DNA of 64,000 nucleotides from DATEDA01 sp963789885 (lineage in GTDB: Bacteria; Pseudomonadota; Gammaproteobacteria; Burkholderiales; SG8-39), in the NCBI GenBank assembly GCA_963789885.1, contig CAWBNB010000064.1:367751-431750 (forward strand), read 5' to 3'. The position numbers and the translations under genes were made by a program. Positions 33,477 through 41,546 of this stretch are shown here, piece after piece; position 1 is the first letter of the stretch; each line of letters begins with the position of its first letter. The notes under the pieces are model-generated. The model saw only the letters and a list, made by a program, of their open reading frames with translations, did no database searches and was not told the origin of the DNA.

Positions 33477-34144
33477 GTGAGCCGACCGACCCTGCATTAC
33501 ATCTTTGATCCGCTGTGCGGCTGGTGCTATGGCGCGTCGCCGCTGATCGAAGCCGCGCGCAAGGTGAACGGCCTGGACATCGCGCTGCATGCTGGCGGCT
33601 TGATGACCGGCTCCGACCGGCAGCCCATCACAGAGGCTCTGCGCCGCTACGTGCTGGAGCATGACCAGCGCATCGCCTCGTTCACCGGGCAACCGTTCGG
33701 AGAGGCTTATCTCAACGGCCTCCTGAACGACCGCGGCGCGGTCTTCGACTCGGAGCCGCCGATCGAAGCCATTCTTGCCGCCGAGGAGCTCGGCGGGCGT
33801 GGGCTCGACATGCTCGCGCGCATCCAGAAGGCCCACTACGTCGAGGGCCGGCGGGTTGCGGATCGCGGCGGTGCTCGTCGGTCTCGCCGCCGACATCGGC
33901 CTGCCCGAGGCGACGTTCAAGCCGATGCTGGAGAAGGTCGCCGGACCCACCGTGGCGAAGCACATCGCCGCCAGCCGCGATCTGCTGCAGGCGCGTCGGT
34001 GGACAAGGCTTCCCGACTTTCGTGTTCGACGCGGGCCGGAATCTCGAGACACTGGACGCCGCTCGCTACTTCGGCCGCGTTCCCCCGTGGCATGAGGCGC
34101 TGGTGGAGCGCGTGAGCGCGAGCCAGGAATCCAGGAGCACCTGA
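33477..34144 (+). pseudogene. DsbA family protein, two frameshifts
   Basis: Frame 1 gives LHYIFDPLCGWCYGASPLIE with the CGWC redox pair, through DMLARIQKAHYVEGRRVAD. Frame 2 continues AAVLVGLAADIGLPEATFKP to HIAASRDLLQ. Frame 3 gives VGGQGFPTFVFDAGRNLETL with the cis-Pro loop (GFPTF) and ends at 34144. Each break (near 33872 and 33993) is repaired by removing one base. The intact product would be about 220 aa, a cytoplasmic DsbA/FrnE-type thiol oxidoreductase. There is no signal peptide. Confidence 0.75.
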
Positions 34145-34181
34145 GCGCAGGATACGTCGCGGTTGTCAACGTCCTCGCTCG

Positions 34182-34763
34182 TCAATCTTCATCTTTCGCG
34201 TCCGCGGCGTCACTTCTGCACCGCGCCTGCAGTGCTGCCCACCCCTGCGGTCCGAGCCTCTGCAGCGTGCGCATGTTGCGCTCGTAGATCGTCTTGGCCT
34301 CCGGGAAGGCGGCCACGGCCCGGTCGATGCTCTCCTCGCGCAGCAGATGCAAGGTCGGATAGGGCGAGCGGTTGGTCGCGTTCGTGACGTCGTCGGCGGC
34401 GGTGCCGGCGAACCGGTACTGGGGGTGGAAACTCGCCAACTGCAAAACGCCGGCGTAACCCAGTTCCTCGAGCGCAGCATCGGCGGCGCCCAGGAAGTCG
34501 TTGAAGTCGAGAAAGCTCGCGAGCACGTAAGGATGGATCAACAGCGTCGTTTCCGTCCGTGCGGGCTCCGTGCCCGCAAGCAGATGGAGCTCCTCACGCA
34601 GGGTGGCGAGCAATGCGTCCGGATCGGTCGCATCGCTGACGGCGTACCGGATCTGATTCTTGACCTGCACTGCCCTGGCGAACGGGCATAGATTCAATCC
34701 GATCACGGCCCGATCAACCCAGGCCCGCGTTTCGGCGATGACCGTGTCGGCTGCGAAGGTCAT
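34182..34763 (-). CDS. DUF1415 family protein
   Basis: 193 aa. The family pattern is clear: VDRAVIGLNLCPFARAVQVK, TTLLIHPYVLASFLDFNDFL, GVLQLASFHPQYRFAGTAAD, then NATNRSPYPTLHLLREESID and ERNMRTLQRLG. DUF1415 proteins are cytoplasmic and of unknown function; the conserved Cys in LCPFA may be functional. The ATG at 34763 begins the family alignment; no strong ribosome site precedes it. Confidence 0.9.
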   Translation of the reverse strand: MTFAADTVIAETRAWVDRAVIGLNLCPFARAVQVKNQIRYAVSDATDPDALLATLREELHLLAGTEPARTETTLLIHPYVLASFLDFNDFLGAADAALEELGYAGVLQLASFHPQYRFAGTAADDVTNATNRSPYPTLHLLREESIDRAVAAFPEAKTIYERNMRTLQRLGPQGWAALQARCRSDAADAKDED

Positions 34764-34885
34764 CGGGGGCAGCCTACCGCTCGGCCTCGCCACGCTCGCC
34801 GCGCTATCTCCCTCCGCCCGGGAAGCCGAAGACCGGCCCCTCGGGCGTCTGCTGCATCGCCTGCTGCTTCGAAGCGGAACGGCCG

Positions 34886-35131
34886 CTAGGCACGCTTGAA
34901 CATGCGCACGGCGAATATCAGGACCACGGCGCCGATGGTCGCGACGATCAAGGCGCCGATCAACCCGCCTCCGGCGACCAGGCCGAGCTGACGAAACAGA
35001 AACCCGCCGACCAGCGCACCCAGGACCCCCAGCACGATGTCGCCGACGACGCCGTAGCCGCCGCCACTCATGAACTGTCCCGCCAGCCATCCGGCAGCCA
35101 GTCCGATCACAATGAACCAGAGAAATTCCAT
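34886..35131 (-). CDS. GlsB/YeaQ/YmgE family stress membrane protein
   Basis: 81 aa, three hydrophobic helices: FLWFIVIGLAAGWLAGQFM, VLGVLGALVGGFLFRQL and IGALIVATIGAVVLIFAV, with glycine-rich packing motifs (GGGYGVVGDIVLG). This is the transglycosylase-associated/GlsB family of inner-membrane stress proteins. GGAAGAG precedes the ATG at 35131. Operator n and TAAGCT at 35222-35217 lie upstream, giving a leader of about 80 nt. Confidence 0.9.
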   Translation of the reverse strand: MEFLWFIVIGLAAGWLAGQFMSGGGYGVVGDIVLGVLGALVGGFLFRQLGLVAGGGLIGALIVATIGAVVLIFAVRMFKRA

Positions 35132-35243
35132 GTCGTCTCTTCCTTTTCCGGGTTGATGATCCGGTGCCGTCCCCGTGACTCGCTGCTTCCGAGTCGGGGA
35201 CAGCCCACATTTACACAGCTTACTCGCACAACGGCCCACGATC

Positions 35244-35259
35244 TGTACGCTGTCGCACA
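35244..35259 (-). promoter_or_regulatory. operator site n, upstream of the GlsB-like gene
   Basis: TGTACG-CTGT-CGCACA. On the minus strand TAAGCT at 35222-35217 follows after 21 nt. Confidence 0.72.
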
Positions 35260-35354
35260 CACGACGCGTCTGGCAGGCAGCCGATTCACACCGCTAAAGC
35301 TACCAACAGGGCCGAGACCCGCCCGAGATGGGCCTCGTCCCGGCGCAGTACGGT

Positions 35355-35969
35355 TCAGGATTTGCCAAAGCGTGTCTTCGCCTGGTTCACGCAGTAGTCT
35401 TTGGCGCCGCCTGCGTAGACGTCGCACTTCTCCTTTGCCACAGCGTAGTCGGCGTCGCGCTTCTCTTCCGCTGCTGCCTTGCGTGCATCGGCGCCTTGTT
35501 CATCCGCCTTCATCCGCGCTTCCCCCGACGTCTCCTTGGCGGCCTTGTTCGCCTGCGAGACCTTCATCTGCGCCTTGGCGTCCGCCTTCGCGCGGGTCTC
35601 GGCAGCTTTCGCCTCCTTCACGCAGACGTCTTTGTCGTTGCCGGCCTTGTCGTCGCACTTTTCCCTGGCCACCGAGTAATCCGCCTGCGCCTTGGCGAGG
35701 CGTGCTTCGTAGCTTGCTTTGTCGGAAGGCTTGTAGCGAGCTGCGAGCTCGGCCTTCGCGACCTTCTCTTTGCCGTTGGCTTCGGCCATGCACACGTCCT
35801 TCGCGTTAGCCGCCAGCGAGTCGCAACTCACCCTCGCAGACTTGGCTTCCGCCACGATGGCGGCCGTGCTGGCCTTGTATTCGTCTTTCGACATGCCTTG
35901 TGCAGTCGCGCCGAAGCTGAGCGCGAGGCCGATCGCAATCGCGATCACGTTGATGTTGGGTCTTTTCAC
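35355..35969 (-). CDS. periplasmic coiled-coil repeat protein
   Basis: 204 aa from a GTG with AAGGAAC upstream. A signal peptide ends SFGATAQG. The rest is Ala/Lys/Glu-rich helix with a recurring unit of the type CD.(L/K)A(A/G)N.KDVC..EA, in which the paired Cys recur three times (SCDSLAANAKDVCMAEA, KCDDKAGNDKDVCVKEA, KCDVYAGGAKDYCVNQA). The pairs could form disulfides that brace helical hairpins. Function unknown. It lies 70 bp downstream of a CsbD gene on the same strand and may share its promoter. Confidence 0.75.
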   Translation of the reverse strand: MKRPNINVIAIAIGLALSFGATAQGMSKDEYKASTAAIVAEAKSARVSCDSLAANAKDVCMAEANGKEKVAKAELAARYKPSDKASYEARLAKAQADYSVAREKCDDKAGNDKDVCVKEAKAAETRAKADAKAQMKVSQANKAAKETSGEARMKADEQGADARKAAAEEKRDADYAVAKEKCDVYAGGAKDYCVNQAKTRFGKS

Positions 35970-36039
35970 TGTCGTTCCTTCATATTGCAAATCAGAGGTT
36001 GAGGCATTGGCGGGCGCCTTCGCGCCCGCCCCAACCTGC

Positions 36040-36258
36040 TTACACAGGGCGGCTGAACTCACGCTGGCGTTTCTGCCAGTCGGAGAGCTGTCGCTCGGCT
36101 TCCTCTTTCGAGATCCCGTACGTTTCCTGGATCTTGCCGGCGAGCTGATCGCGCTTGCCCGCAATCACGTCGAGCTGGTCGTCGGTGAGCTTGCCCCACT
36201 GCTCCTTGACATTGCCCTTGAGTTGCTTCCAGTTGCCTTCCACTTGATCCCAGTTCAT
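36040..36258 (-). CDS. CsbD family stress protein
   Basis: 72 aa, canonical CsbD: MNWDQVEGNWKQLKGNVKEQ, then GKLTDDQLDVIAGKRDQLAG and KIQETYGISKEEAERQLSDW. It is closer to the family consensus than the copy at 21183-21407. An AGGAGAT-type site precedes the ATG. No clear operator of the 16-bp type is at the usual distance; a TATTCA hexamer (36284-36279) may be its -10. Confidence 0.92.
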   Translation of the reverse strand: MNWDQVEGNWKQLKGNVKEQWGKLTDDQLDVIAGKRDQLAGKIQETYGISKEEAERQLSDWQKRQREFSRPV

Positions 36259-36537
36259 TTCGATCTCCTAACGTTGATTGAATATCCGTAGCGGTCGCAG
36301 TGTTCGACCGACGGGTCGCGAACGAACGCTCTGCCAGCGCAGGGCGCTCTGTCCATGCGGCGGAATTGCCGCGCGGTCGCTGAGTCACTGGCGCCGACGG
36401 CGTCGATTTCGACGCGAGCACCGCTGGTTGTAGCGGTCGGAACCGAGGGGGGTCGATGTGTCCACGGTCATGCTCGTCTCGGGCTGATGCCCTTGACCTG
36501 AGCCACTGCATTGATACGCCGAATACCTTCTTCGTTC

Positions 36538-36553
36538 CGTACGCTAGCGAACG
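36538..36553 (+). promoter_or_regulatory. operator site o, in the 390-bp gap before a hypothetical gene
   Basis: CGTACG-CTAG-CGAACG. TAGGCT at 36575-36580 follows after 21 nt. About 80 bp from here match the promoter of Crp/Fnr regulator 1 (24097-24180). The rest of the gap 36259-36648 shows no gene. Confidence 0.65.
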
Positions 36554-36648
36554 TAATCGAGCCAGATGCTCGTGTAGGCTCTTCGGATGCCGTCAGACGG
36601 GCTCCCTCGAGCTAGGAGGGAGGGGACCGATCCTACTGGGTGCGAAGA

Positions 36649-36921
36649 ATGAAGATGATTCAAACGCGTGAACTGGAACGCCTGGTGCGTCAGACCTTTC
36701 CACAAAAGGGCTTCTTCTCCGCGCGCGCCGATCTGGACGGAAGCATGCCCTGGCCCTTCGTGATTTTCGTACACGGCGGTTCGGATCCGTACCTCGACCA
36801 GCATTTCGACGCGTGGCTCAGCGGCTCGCCGACGTTCGTCTCGGCCTATCAAGTAATGAACGGCCTTTGCCGGGCGGGCGCGCTTGCGCCGGGTGAGTAC
36901 GGCCTGTCGCGGTCGAACTAA
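36649..36921 (+). CDS. hypothetical protein
   Basis: 90 aa from the ATG at 36649 (GTG at 36640 and ATG at 36655 are alternatives; a GGAGGG-AGGGGA tract lies 20-30 nt upstream). It reads IQTRELERLVRQTFPQKGFF, then WPFVIFVHGGSDPYLDQHFD and AWLSGSPTFVSAYQVMNGLC. It is a small alpha/beta soluble protein with no recognised motif. Its promoter is operator o, a near-copy of the promoter of Crp/Fnr regulator 1. Confidence 0.6.
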   Translation: MKMIQTRELERLVRQTFPQKGFFSARADLDGSMPWPFVIFVHGGSDPYLDQHFDAWLSGSPTFVSAYQVMNGLCRAGALAPGEYGLSRSN

Positions 36922-36973
36922 CCTCGGCTCGTATCCTGGACGGCCCGGTTTCGGTTGCACAAAGGAAATCCCC

Positions 36974-37123
36974 ATGAACATTACCTTGAGCCTTGCTCCC
37001 CTGGTCTCGCTTGTCGCCGGAATTCTCATTCTGGTCGTGCCCCGGTTGCTGAACTACATCGTCGCCGCTTATCTGATCGTCGCCGGCCTGCTCGGGCTGT
37101 TCGGGGACATTCATCTGAAGTAG
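36974..37123 (+). CDS. DUF3096 family membrane peptide
   Basis: 49 aa, two tight hydrophobic helices around a conserved P-R-L-L-N-Y: LSLAPLVSLVAGILILVVPR and NYIVAAYLIVAGLLGLFG. This matches DUF3096. AAAGGAAATCCCC precedes the ATG. It follows the hypothetical gene by 52 bp and may be co-transcribed. Function unknown; such peptides often respond to stress. Confidence 0.82.
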   Translation: MNITLSLAPLVSLVAGILILVVPRLLNYIVAAYLIVAGLLGLFGDIHLK

Positions 37124-37237
37124 ACCCGCTGCGCGTCATCGATTCACGAAGACCCGCCAAAGCGGCGTCGCGTCGACGCAGCATCGACTTCAATCCGATC
37201 GCGCCGTCCTGCCAGTCAAGAAAGATCTTCCGCCTTG

Positions 37238-37253
37238 GGTACGCAGGCGCACA
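37238..37253 (+). promoter_or_regulatory. operator site p, upstream of DUF3309
   Basis: GGTACG-CAGG-CGCACA followed by GAGA. GACAAT at 37275-37280 follows after 21 nt; the ATG is at 37348. Confidence 0.7.
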
Positions 37254-37347
37254 GAGAGTTGCGCCGGGTACGAGGACAATTGCCGCAACGATCCCGCATT
37301 CACCGAGCTTCGGTGCGCCGGCTTCGCGAACGGCAAGGAGAAACGAA

Positions 37348-37506
37348 ATGACACTAGGAATGATCCTCTTGATCGTAGTGGTTCTCGCACTGCTCGGCGT
37401 ACTTCCGAACTGGTCGCACAGCAGGAGCTGGGGTTACGCGCCGAGCGGTGTAGTCGGGCTCGTGGCGGTAGTGCTGGTCGTCATGCTGGCCACAGGTCGC
37501 CTTTAA
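37348..37506 (+). CDS. DUF3309 family membrane peptide
   Basis: 52 aa: GMILLIVVVLALLGVLPNWS, then SWGYAPSGVVGLVAVVLVVM. The short loop with W-x-x-S-x-x-W-G-Y-x-P is the DUF3309 signature. AAGGAG lies 7 nt before the ATG. It is an inner-membrane peptide of unknown function, under operator p. Confidence 0.87.
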   Translation: MTLGMILLIVVVLALLGVLPNWSHSRSWGYAPSGVVGLVAVVLVVMLATGRL

Positions 37507-37598
37507 CACGCTTTCTTGACCGGAGACCCCGGTCGAGTCGCGCGTTCGTATGAGAACGGTGACGCGCGGCTCAACTCAGCCATTGCGGCAGGTGATCC

Positions 37599-38420
37599 AT
37601 GTTTGACCTTCGAATTTTCAGTGCGGTACTGCTCGGCTTGTCATTGGCGGCGCTCGGCGGCTGCGCGACCACCACCGAGGGCGGTGCAGTCGGCGCCGAC
37701 CGCTCCCAACTCATGCTCGTGTCCTCGCAGCAGCTCGACGAGATGGCCGCGCAAAGCTACGCCAAGCTGAAGGCCGACGCAGAACGCCAGGGCGCGCTGA
37801 ACCGGGATCCGGCGATGCTCCAGCGCGTGCGCGCGGTGGCGAGCCGCATCGAGCCGCAGACAGCGACATTCCGTCCCGACGCGCCAGGCTGGAAGTGGGA
37901 AGTCAACGTCCTGAACAGCGACCAGCTCAACGCGTTCTGCATGCCCGGCGGAAAAGTCATGTTCTACAGCGGGCTGATCAATCAGCTCCGTCTGACCGAC
38001 GACGAGATCGCGGTCGTGATGGGGCACGAAATCGCGCACGCACTGCGCGAACACTCGCGCGAACAGCTCTCGCAAGCGATCGCCGCGCAGACCGCGATCG
38101 GCATCGGCGCCGCACTGTTCGGCCTCGGCGAGGGTTCGGCCGGGCTTGCGAATGTCGGCTACGAGTCCCTGATCGCTACCCGGTTCAGCCGCACCGACGA
38201 GAGCGAAGCCGACCGCATCGGCCTGGAGCTTGCGGCGCGGGCGGGCTATGACCCGCGCGCCGGGGTGACGTTGTGGCAGAAGATGATCGCCGCGAACAAG
38301 GGCGGGCATCCACCCGAGTTCCTGAGCAGCCACCCGGCCGACGCGGCTCGGGTCCAGGAGATCGAGTCGTTGCTGCCAACTGTCATGCCGCTCTATCAGG
38401 CAGCAAATCGGCCGCGCTGA
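37599..38420 (+). CDS. M48 family metallopeptidase lipoprotein
   Basis: 273 aa. The lipobox is LAALGGCATT, so the protein is anchored in a membrane facing the periplasm. The zinc motif is VVMGHEIAHALREH with HExxH, and the third ligand Glu is in TDESEADRIGLELA. The family motif NAFCMPGGKVMFYSGLI precedes it. It resembles the LoiP/YggG or BepA group that degrades or refolds outer-membrane proteins. A degenerate operator-like repeat (CGTTCG-TATG-AGAACG, 37543-37558) lies upstream without a good -10. Confidence 0.92.
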   Translation: MFDLRIFSAVLLGLSLAALGGCATTTEGGAVGADRSQLMLVSSQQLDEMAAQSYAKLKADAERQGALNRDPAMLQRVRAVASRIEPQTATFRPDAPGWKWEVNVLNSDQLNAFCMPGGKVMFYSGLINQLRLTDDEIAVVMGHEIAHALREHSREQLSQAIAAQTAIGIGAALFGLGEGSAGLANVGYESLIATRFSRTDESEADRIGLELAARAGYDPRAGVTLWQKMIAANKGGHPPEFLSSHPADAARVQEIESLLPTVMPLYQAANRPR

Positions 38421-38471
38421 CGGTGAGTGAGCGCCGCGCGTTCTCAACGAGTTGATGAAGGAGAGAAAGCA

Positions 38472-38810
38472 ATGGAAGCACCCCGCACTTTGACGCGCAC
38501 CATCGATGAAGCAGGCGCCGGACCGCATCCCGCGATCGAGAGAGCATCCGACGCAGCGAGTGCCGTAGTCGACCGATTTGCGTCCGGCACCCACAGGGCC
38601 GTCGACAAGATCGCGGGTGCGGCCGCTCAAGCGGTCAACACCCTTGGAGCTAAGGGCGAGGAGCTGAAGGGCGCACAGGTGCGAGTGATGGACGCGTGCC
38701 GCAGTTCCGTGCGCGAGCACCCTGTGGCGTCGCTCGGGATCGCTCTCGCGGCTGGATTCGTCTTGAGCCGCCTGCTGAGCTCCCGGTCGCGCAGCGATCC
38801 TGCCGAATGA
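38472..38810 (+). CDS. DUF883-like (ElaB/YqjD) membrane protein
   Basis: 112 aa. A long amphipathic helix (AIERASDAASAVVDRFASGT, AVDKIAGAAAQAVNTLGAKG) is followed by a single C-terminal membrane helix (HPVASLGIALAAGFVLSRLL). The layout fits DUF883/ElaB/YqjD, which tether stationary-phase ribosomes in E. coli. AAGGAGAGAAAGC precedes the ATG at 38472. Its stop overlaps the ATG of the superoxide dismutase gene. Confidence 0.8.
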   Translation: MEAPRTLTRTIDEAGAGPHPAIERASDAASAVVDRFASGTHRAVDKIAGAAAQAVNTLGAKGEELKGAQVRVMDACRSSVREHPVASLGIALAAGFVLSRLLSSRSRSDPAE

Positions 38811-39544
38811 TTGCGAACGTAATACCGCGCCGGGCCGATGCACCCGTTCGGCGAGAACCAGCTCCTGCAAAGCATCTCCTGCCGCCGCTGCCCTACGACT
38901 ACGCGGCCCTCGAGCCGAGTATCGACGCACGCACGATGATGCTCCATCACGGCAAGCATCACGCGTCGTATGTGGAGAAGCTGAACACGGCGCTGGAGAA
39001 ATTCCCCGAACTGCAGGGCCGCACGGCGATCTGGCTGTTGCTCAACTTGAGCAAGGTCCCGAAGGAAATCCGCACGACCGTGCGCCAGAACGCGGGCGGA
39101 CACGTGAACCATGGCCTGCTGTGGCGGGCTATGTCTCCAGGAGCTGGAGCCGGTGCCCCGGCAGGCGCGTTAGCCGACGCGATCCGGCGCGACTTCGGCA
39201 GCGTCGAGAAGCTGAAAGCCCGATTCGCCGAGGTGGGCGAGCAACGGTTTGGCTCCGGCTGGGTCTGGCTTGCGAGGACACACCTGGAGGGCGGCAGGCT
39301 GCAGGTGCTCAGCACTTTCGGTCACGAGAACCCGATGCTGCAGGGTCATTACCCGATCCTCGTCAACGATGTATGGGAACACGCCTATTACCTGAAGTAT
39401 GAGAACCGGAGAGCGGATTATCTCGAAAGCTGGTGGGCGGTGGCAAACTGGGAAGAGGCCGCCCGACGTTACGAAGGTCTCGATCACGCTGCCGGAGACA
39501 GCTGGGAGGCCGAAGGCGGGCAGCTTCTCGTGGCGACCCCGTGA
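38807..39544 (+). CDS. superoxide dismutase, Fe/Mn type
   Basis: 245 aa. Metal ligands are visible: His in MMLHHGKHHASYVEKLN, His in AGGHVNHGLLW, and Asp and His in VNDVWEHAYYLKY. PPLPYDYAALEPSIDARTMM is the family start, preceded by a 25-residue polar extension without a signal peptide. The outer-sphere residue lies in STFGHENPM (His where Mn enzymes usually have Gln), so metal preference is uncertain. The ATG overlaps the upstream stop (ATGA), so it is coupled to the DUF883 gene. Confidence 0.92.
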   Translation: MIANVIPRRADAPVRREPAPAKHLLPPLPYDYAALEPSIDARTMMLHHGKHHASYVEKLNTALEKFPELQGRTAIWLLLNLSKVPKEIRTTVRQNAGGHVNHGLLWRAMSPGAGAGAPAGALADAIRRDFGSVEKLKARFAEVGEQRFGSGWVWLARTHLEGGRLQVLSTFGHENPMLQGHYPILVNDVWEHAYYLKYENRRADYLESWWAVANWEEAARRYEGLDHAAGDSWEAEGGQLLVATP

Positions 39545-39799
39545 TCCATGGTGCGTCCCCTCCGGGTGCCGGGAAATGTTGCGGTTAGCCTGACGGAATC
39601 AGGCGTCGTCCTTCAATACTCTACGTAGTACCTTTCAATTCTTGGCCACGTGATCGCCCGAATGATTGCTCTGCGACGGACTTGAGCAGCGCCCGTCGGC
39701 AACGAAAGCCGTGGCCCGGAAACGAGAACGAAAAGACGGCAGAATAGCCGCCTGGCTCCCTGTCAGCGACACTAGCAAGCTCCGGATTCCCACCACGGA

Positions 39800-40527
39800 G
39801 TGATCAGGGTCGTCTGTTCAGCATTGCTTGTGCTCGCCGCGATGACCGCACGTGGCGGCGCGACCGACAAGCCTGATCCTGAGGAATGGCTCAGGGAGGC
39901 TGAGGCTGCCTACGAGAGCGTCACAAGTTATACCGCCGTTTTCCACAAGTAGCAACGAGTTGCCGGCAGGCTTCTTCCTGGAGAAACCATACTCCTCAAG
40001 TACCGGAAGCCGTTCAGCCTGTACATGAGATGGATTAAGGCGCCCTACAAGGGGAGCGAGCTGCTGTACGTGGAAGGCTGGAATCAAGACCGGATAAGGG
40101 CCCACAGAGGCGGGATACTGCGCTTCATCACGCGCGACCTCGACCCAAGGGACCCGGGACTCATGGCGGGTAATCTCCGTCCGGTCACCAGTACCGGGAT
40201 CGGCTACCTCCTGGAGACCGTCGCGACATAAACGTCCGCAAGGCAATCAAGGTCGGCGAGCTTGCGTTCTCCGAGCGCGGAGAGGAAGCGGTGTACGGCA
40301 GGAACACGCGCGTACTGGAAGTGGTTTTCCCAAAGGAGAGAGCAAAGGATTACGACGGTCGCCGGTTTGTCGTCAACCAGGATGCCAAGAGCAAGATCCT
40401 GGTTAGGATCAGAGTCTATGACCAGGATGACCAGCTCGTCGAAGAGTACGGTTACGAGAACCTGGAGCTCAACGCGCCACTCGCGGACGCCGACTTCGAT
40501 CCGAAGAACCCCGAGTACCACTTCTAA
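39800..40527 (+). pseudogene. DUF1571 protein, nonsense codon plus frameshift
   Basis: From a GTG at 39800 a signal-like start (VVCSALLVLAAMTARGGATD) leads to AEAAYESVTSYTAVFHK, then an in-frame TAG at 39950-39952. The same frame continues QRVAGRLLPGETILLKYRKP and WIKAPYKGSELLYVEGWNQD to GIGYLLETVA. A frameshift near 40225 leads to DINVRKAIKVGELAFSERGE and YGYENLELNAPLADADFDP up to 40527. All blocks are the DUF1571 family in order. The gene has two separate lesions and is likely inactive. DUF1571 proteins are periplasmic and of unknown role. Confidence 0.75.
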
Positions 40528-40702
40528 GGGCGCCGGCGTCGGGTAAACAGGCGAGCGGCTTCGTGAGACCATTGTGCAGCGCTCGCGTGCCCGACACGTG
40601 TCGCCATTACGGTGCACGTGACACCCTTGCCCATCCGCAATTGACCTGACGCTAACTCGTTACGACGGCCCACCGGTTCTCGCATCGAAGAGACGCCCGA
40701 GA

Positions 40703-41398
40703 ATGGCACTACGCCACATGGAACGTCACCGTACGGCCCGCATCGGCTGGCTGCGCGCCGCCGTGCTCGGCGCCAACGACGGCATCGTCTCTACGGCCAG
40801 TCTCGTGATCGGCGTTGCGGCTGCCGGTTCGAGCCAAGGCGCCGTTCTGGTGAGCGGCGTAGCGGGGCTGGTGGCCGGGGCCATGTCGATGGCCGCCGGC
40901 GAGTACGTCTCGGTCCATTCGCAGGCCGACACCGAGAACGCCGACCTGACGCGCGAGCGCGCCGAGCTCGCGCTGGATCCCACCGCGGAACGACGTGAGC
41001 TGACGGCCATCTATGTCACCCGGGGTCTCGACCAGAGCCTGGCTCAGCAGGTAGCCGAGCAACTGATGCGGCACGATGCGATCGGCGCCCATGCGCGCGA
41101 CGAGCTCGGCATCTCCGAGATCCTCAACGCCCGGCCGGTTCAGGCCGCGCTGGCGTCGGCCGCCAGCTTCGCGGTCGGGGCGGTGCTGCCGCTGGCCGTG
41201 ACGGCGTTGGCGCCCGCGCAGGGGATGATTCCCTGGGTGTCGGGAACATCGCTCGTCTTCCTGGCCTTGCTGGGCGCCTTGGCCGCGCGGGTTGGCGGCG
41301 CTGGCGCCTGGATCGGCGCAGGGCGGGTCACCTTCTGGGGTGCGCTGGCGATGGCGATCACCGCGGGTGTGGGCGCCCTGTTCGGTGCGGTCGTGTGA
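40703..41398 (+). CDS. VIT1/CCC1 family metal transporter
   Basis: 231 aa. The N-terminal signature GWLRAAVLGANDGIVSTASL is diagnostic for the vacuolar iron transporter family, followed by AGAMSMAAGEYVSVHSQADT. A cytoplasmic loop of about 60 residues (ERAELALDPTAERRELTAIY) carries the metal-binding charges, and three C-terminal helices follow. In bacteria these proteins transport Fe2+ or Mn2+. The start may be 40703 or the Met at 40718. No operator of the 16-bp type was found in the 175 bp upstream. Confidence 0.9.
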   Translation: MALRHMERHRTARIGWLRAAVLGANDGIVSTASLVIGVAAAGSSQGAVLVSGVAGLVAGAMSMAAGEYVSVHSQADTENADLTRERAELALDPTAERRELTAIYVTRGLDQSLAQQVAEQLMRHDAIGAHARDELGISEILNARPVQAALASAASFAVGAVLPLAVTALAPAQGMIPWVSGTSLVFLALLGALAARVGGAGAWIGAGRVTFWGALAMAITAGVGALFGAVV

Positions 41399-41494
41399 TG
41401 CCTGGGCGTTGACCGCTGCGGTGGACGCCGTCGCAGCACCATAAGATTGCCGATAGCTGCGCGACATCGCGCAGGCGGCGGTGCTGCTCGCTTC

Positions 41495-41510
41495 GGTTCG
41501 CCACCGTACA
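41495..41510 (+). promoter_or_regulatory. operator site q, upstream of the AI-2E family gene
   Basis: GGTTCG-CCAC-CGTACA followed by GA. CACCCT at 41532-41537 follows after 21 nt. The first plausible start, GTG at 41547, would be almost leaderless. Confidence 0.62.
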
Positions 41511-41546
41511 GACGGCGCGCGCGGCAAACGTCACCCTGCGCTCGGT

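Noticed and set aside
36301..36324. TGTTCG and CGAACG arms upstream of the second CsbD gene
   Set aside because: The arms are 12 nt apart instead of 4, so they do not match the repeat.
37543..37558. CGTTCG-TATG-AGAACG upstream of the M48 peptidase as a further operator
   Set aside because: The geometry fits, but the right arm lacks CGCACA-type bases and no -10 hexamer lies at the expected distance.
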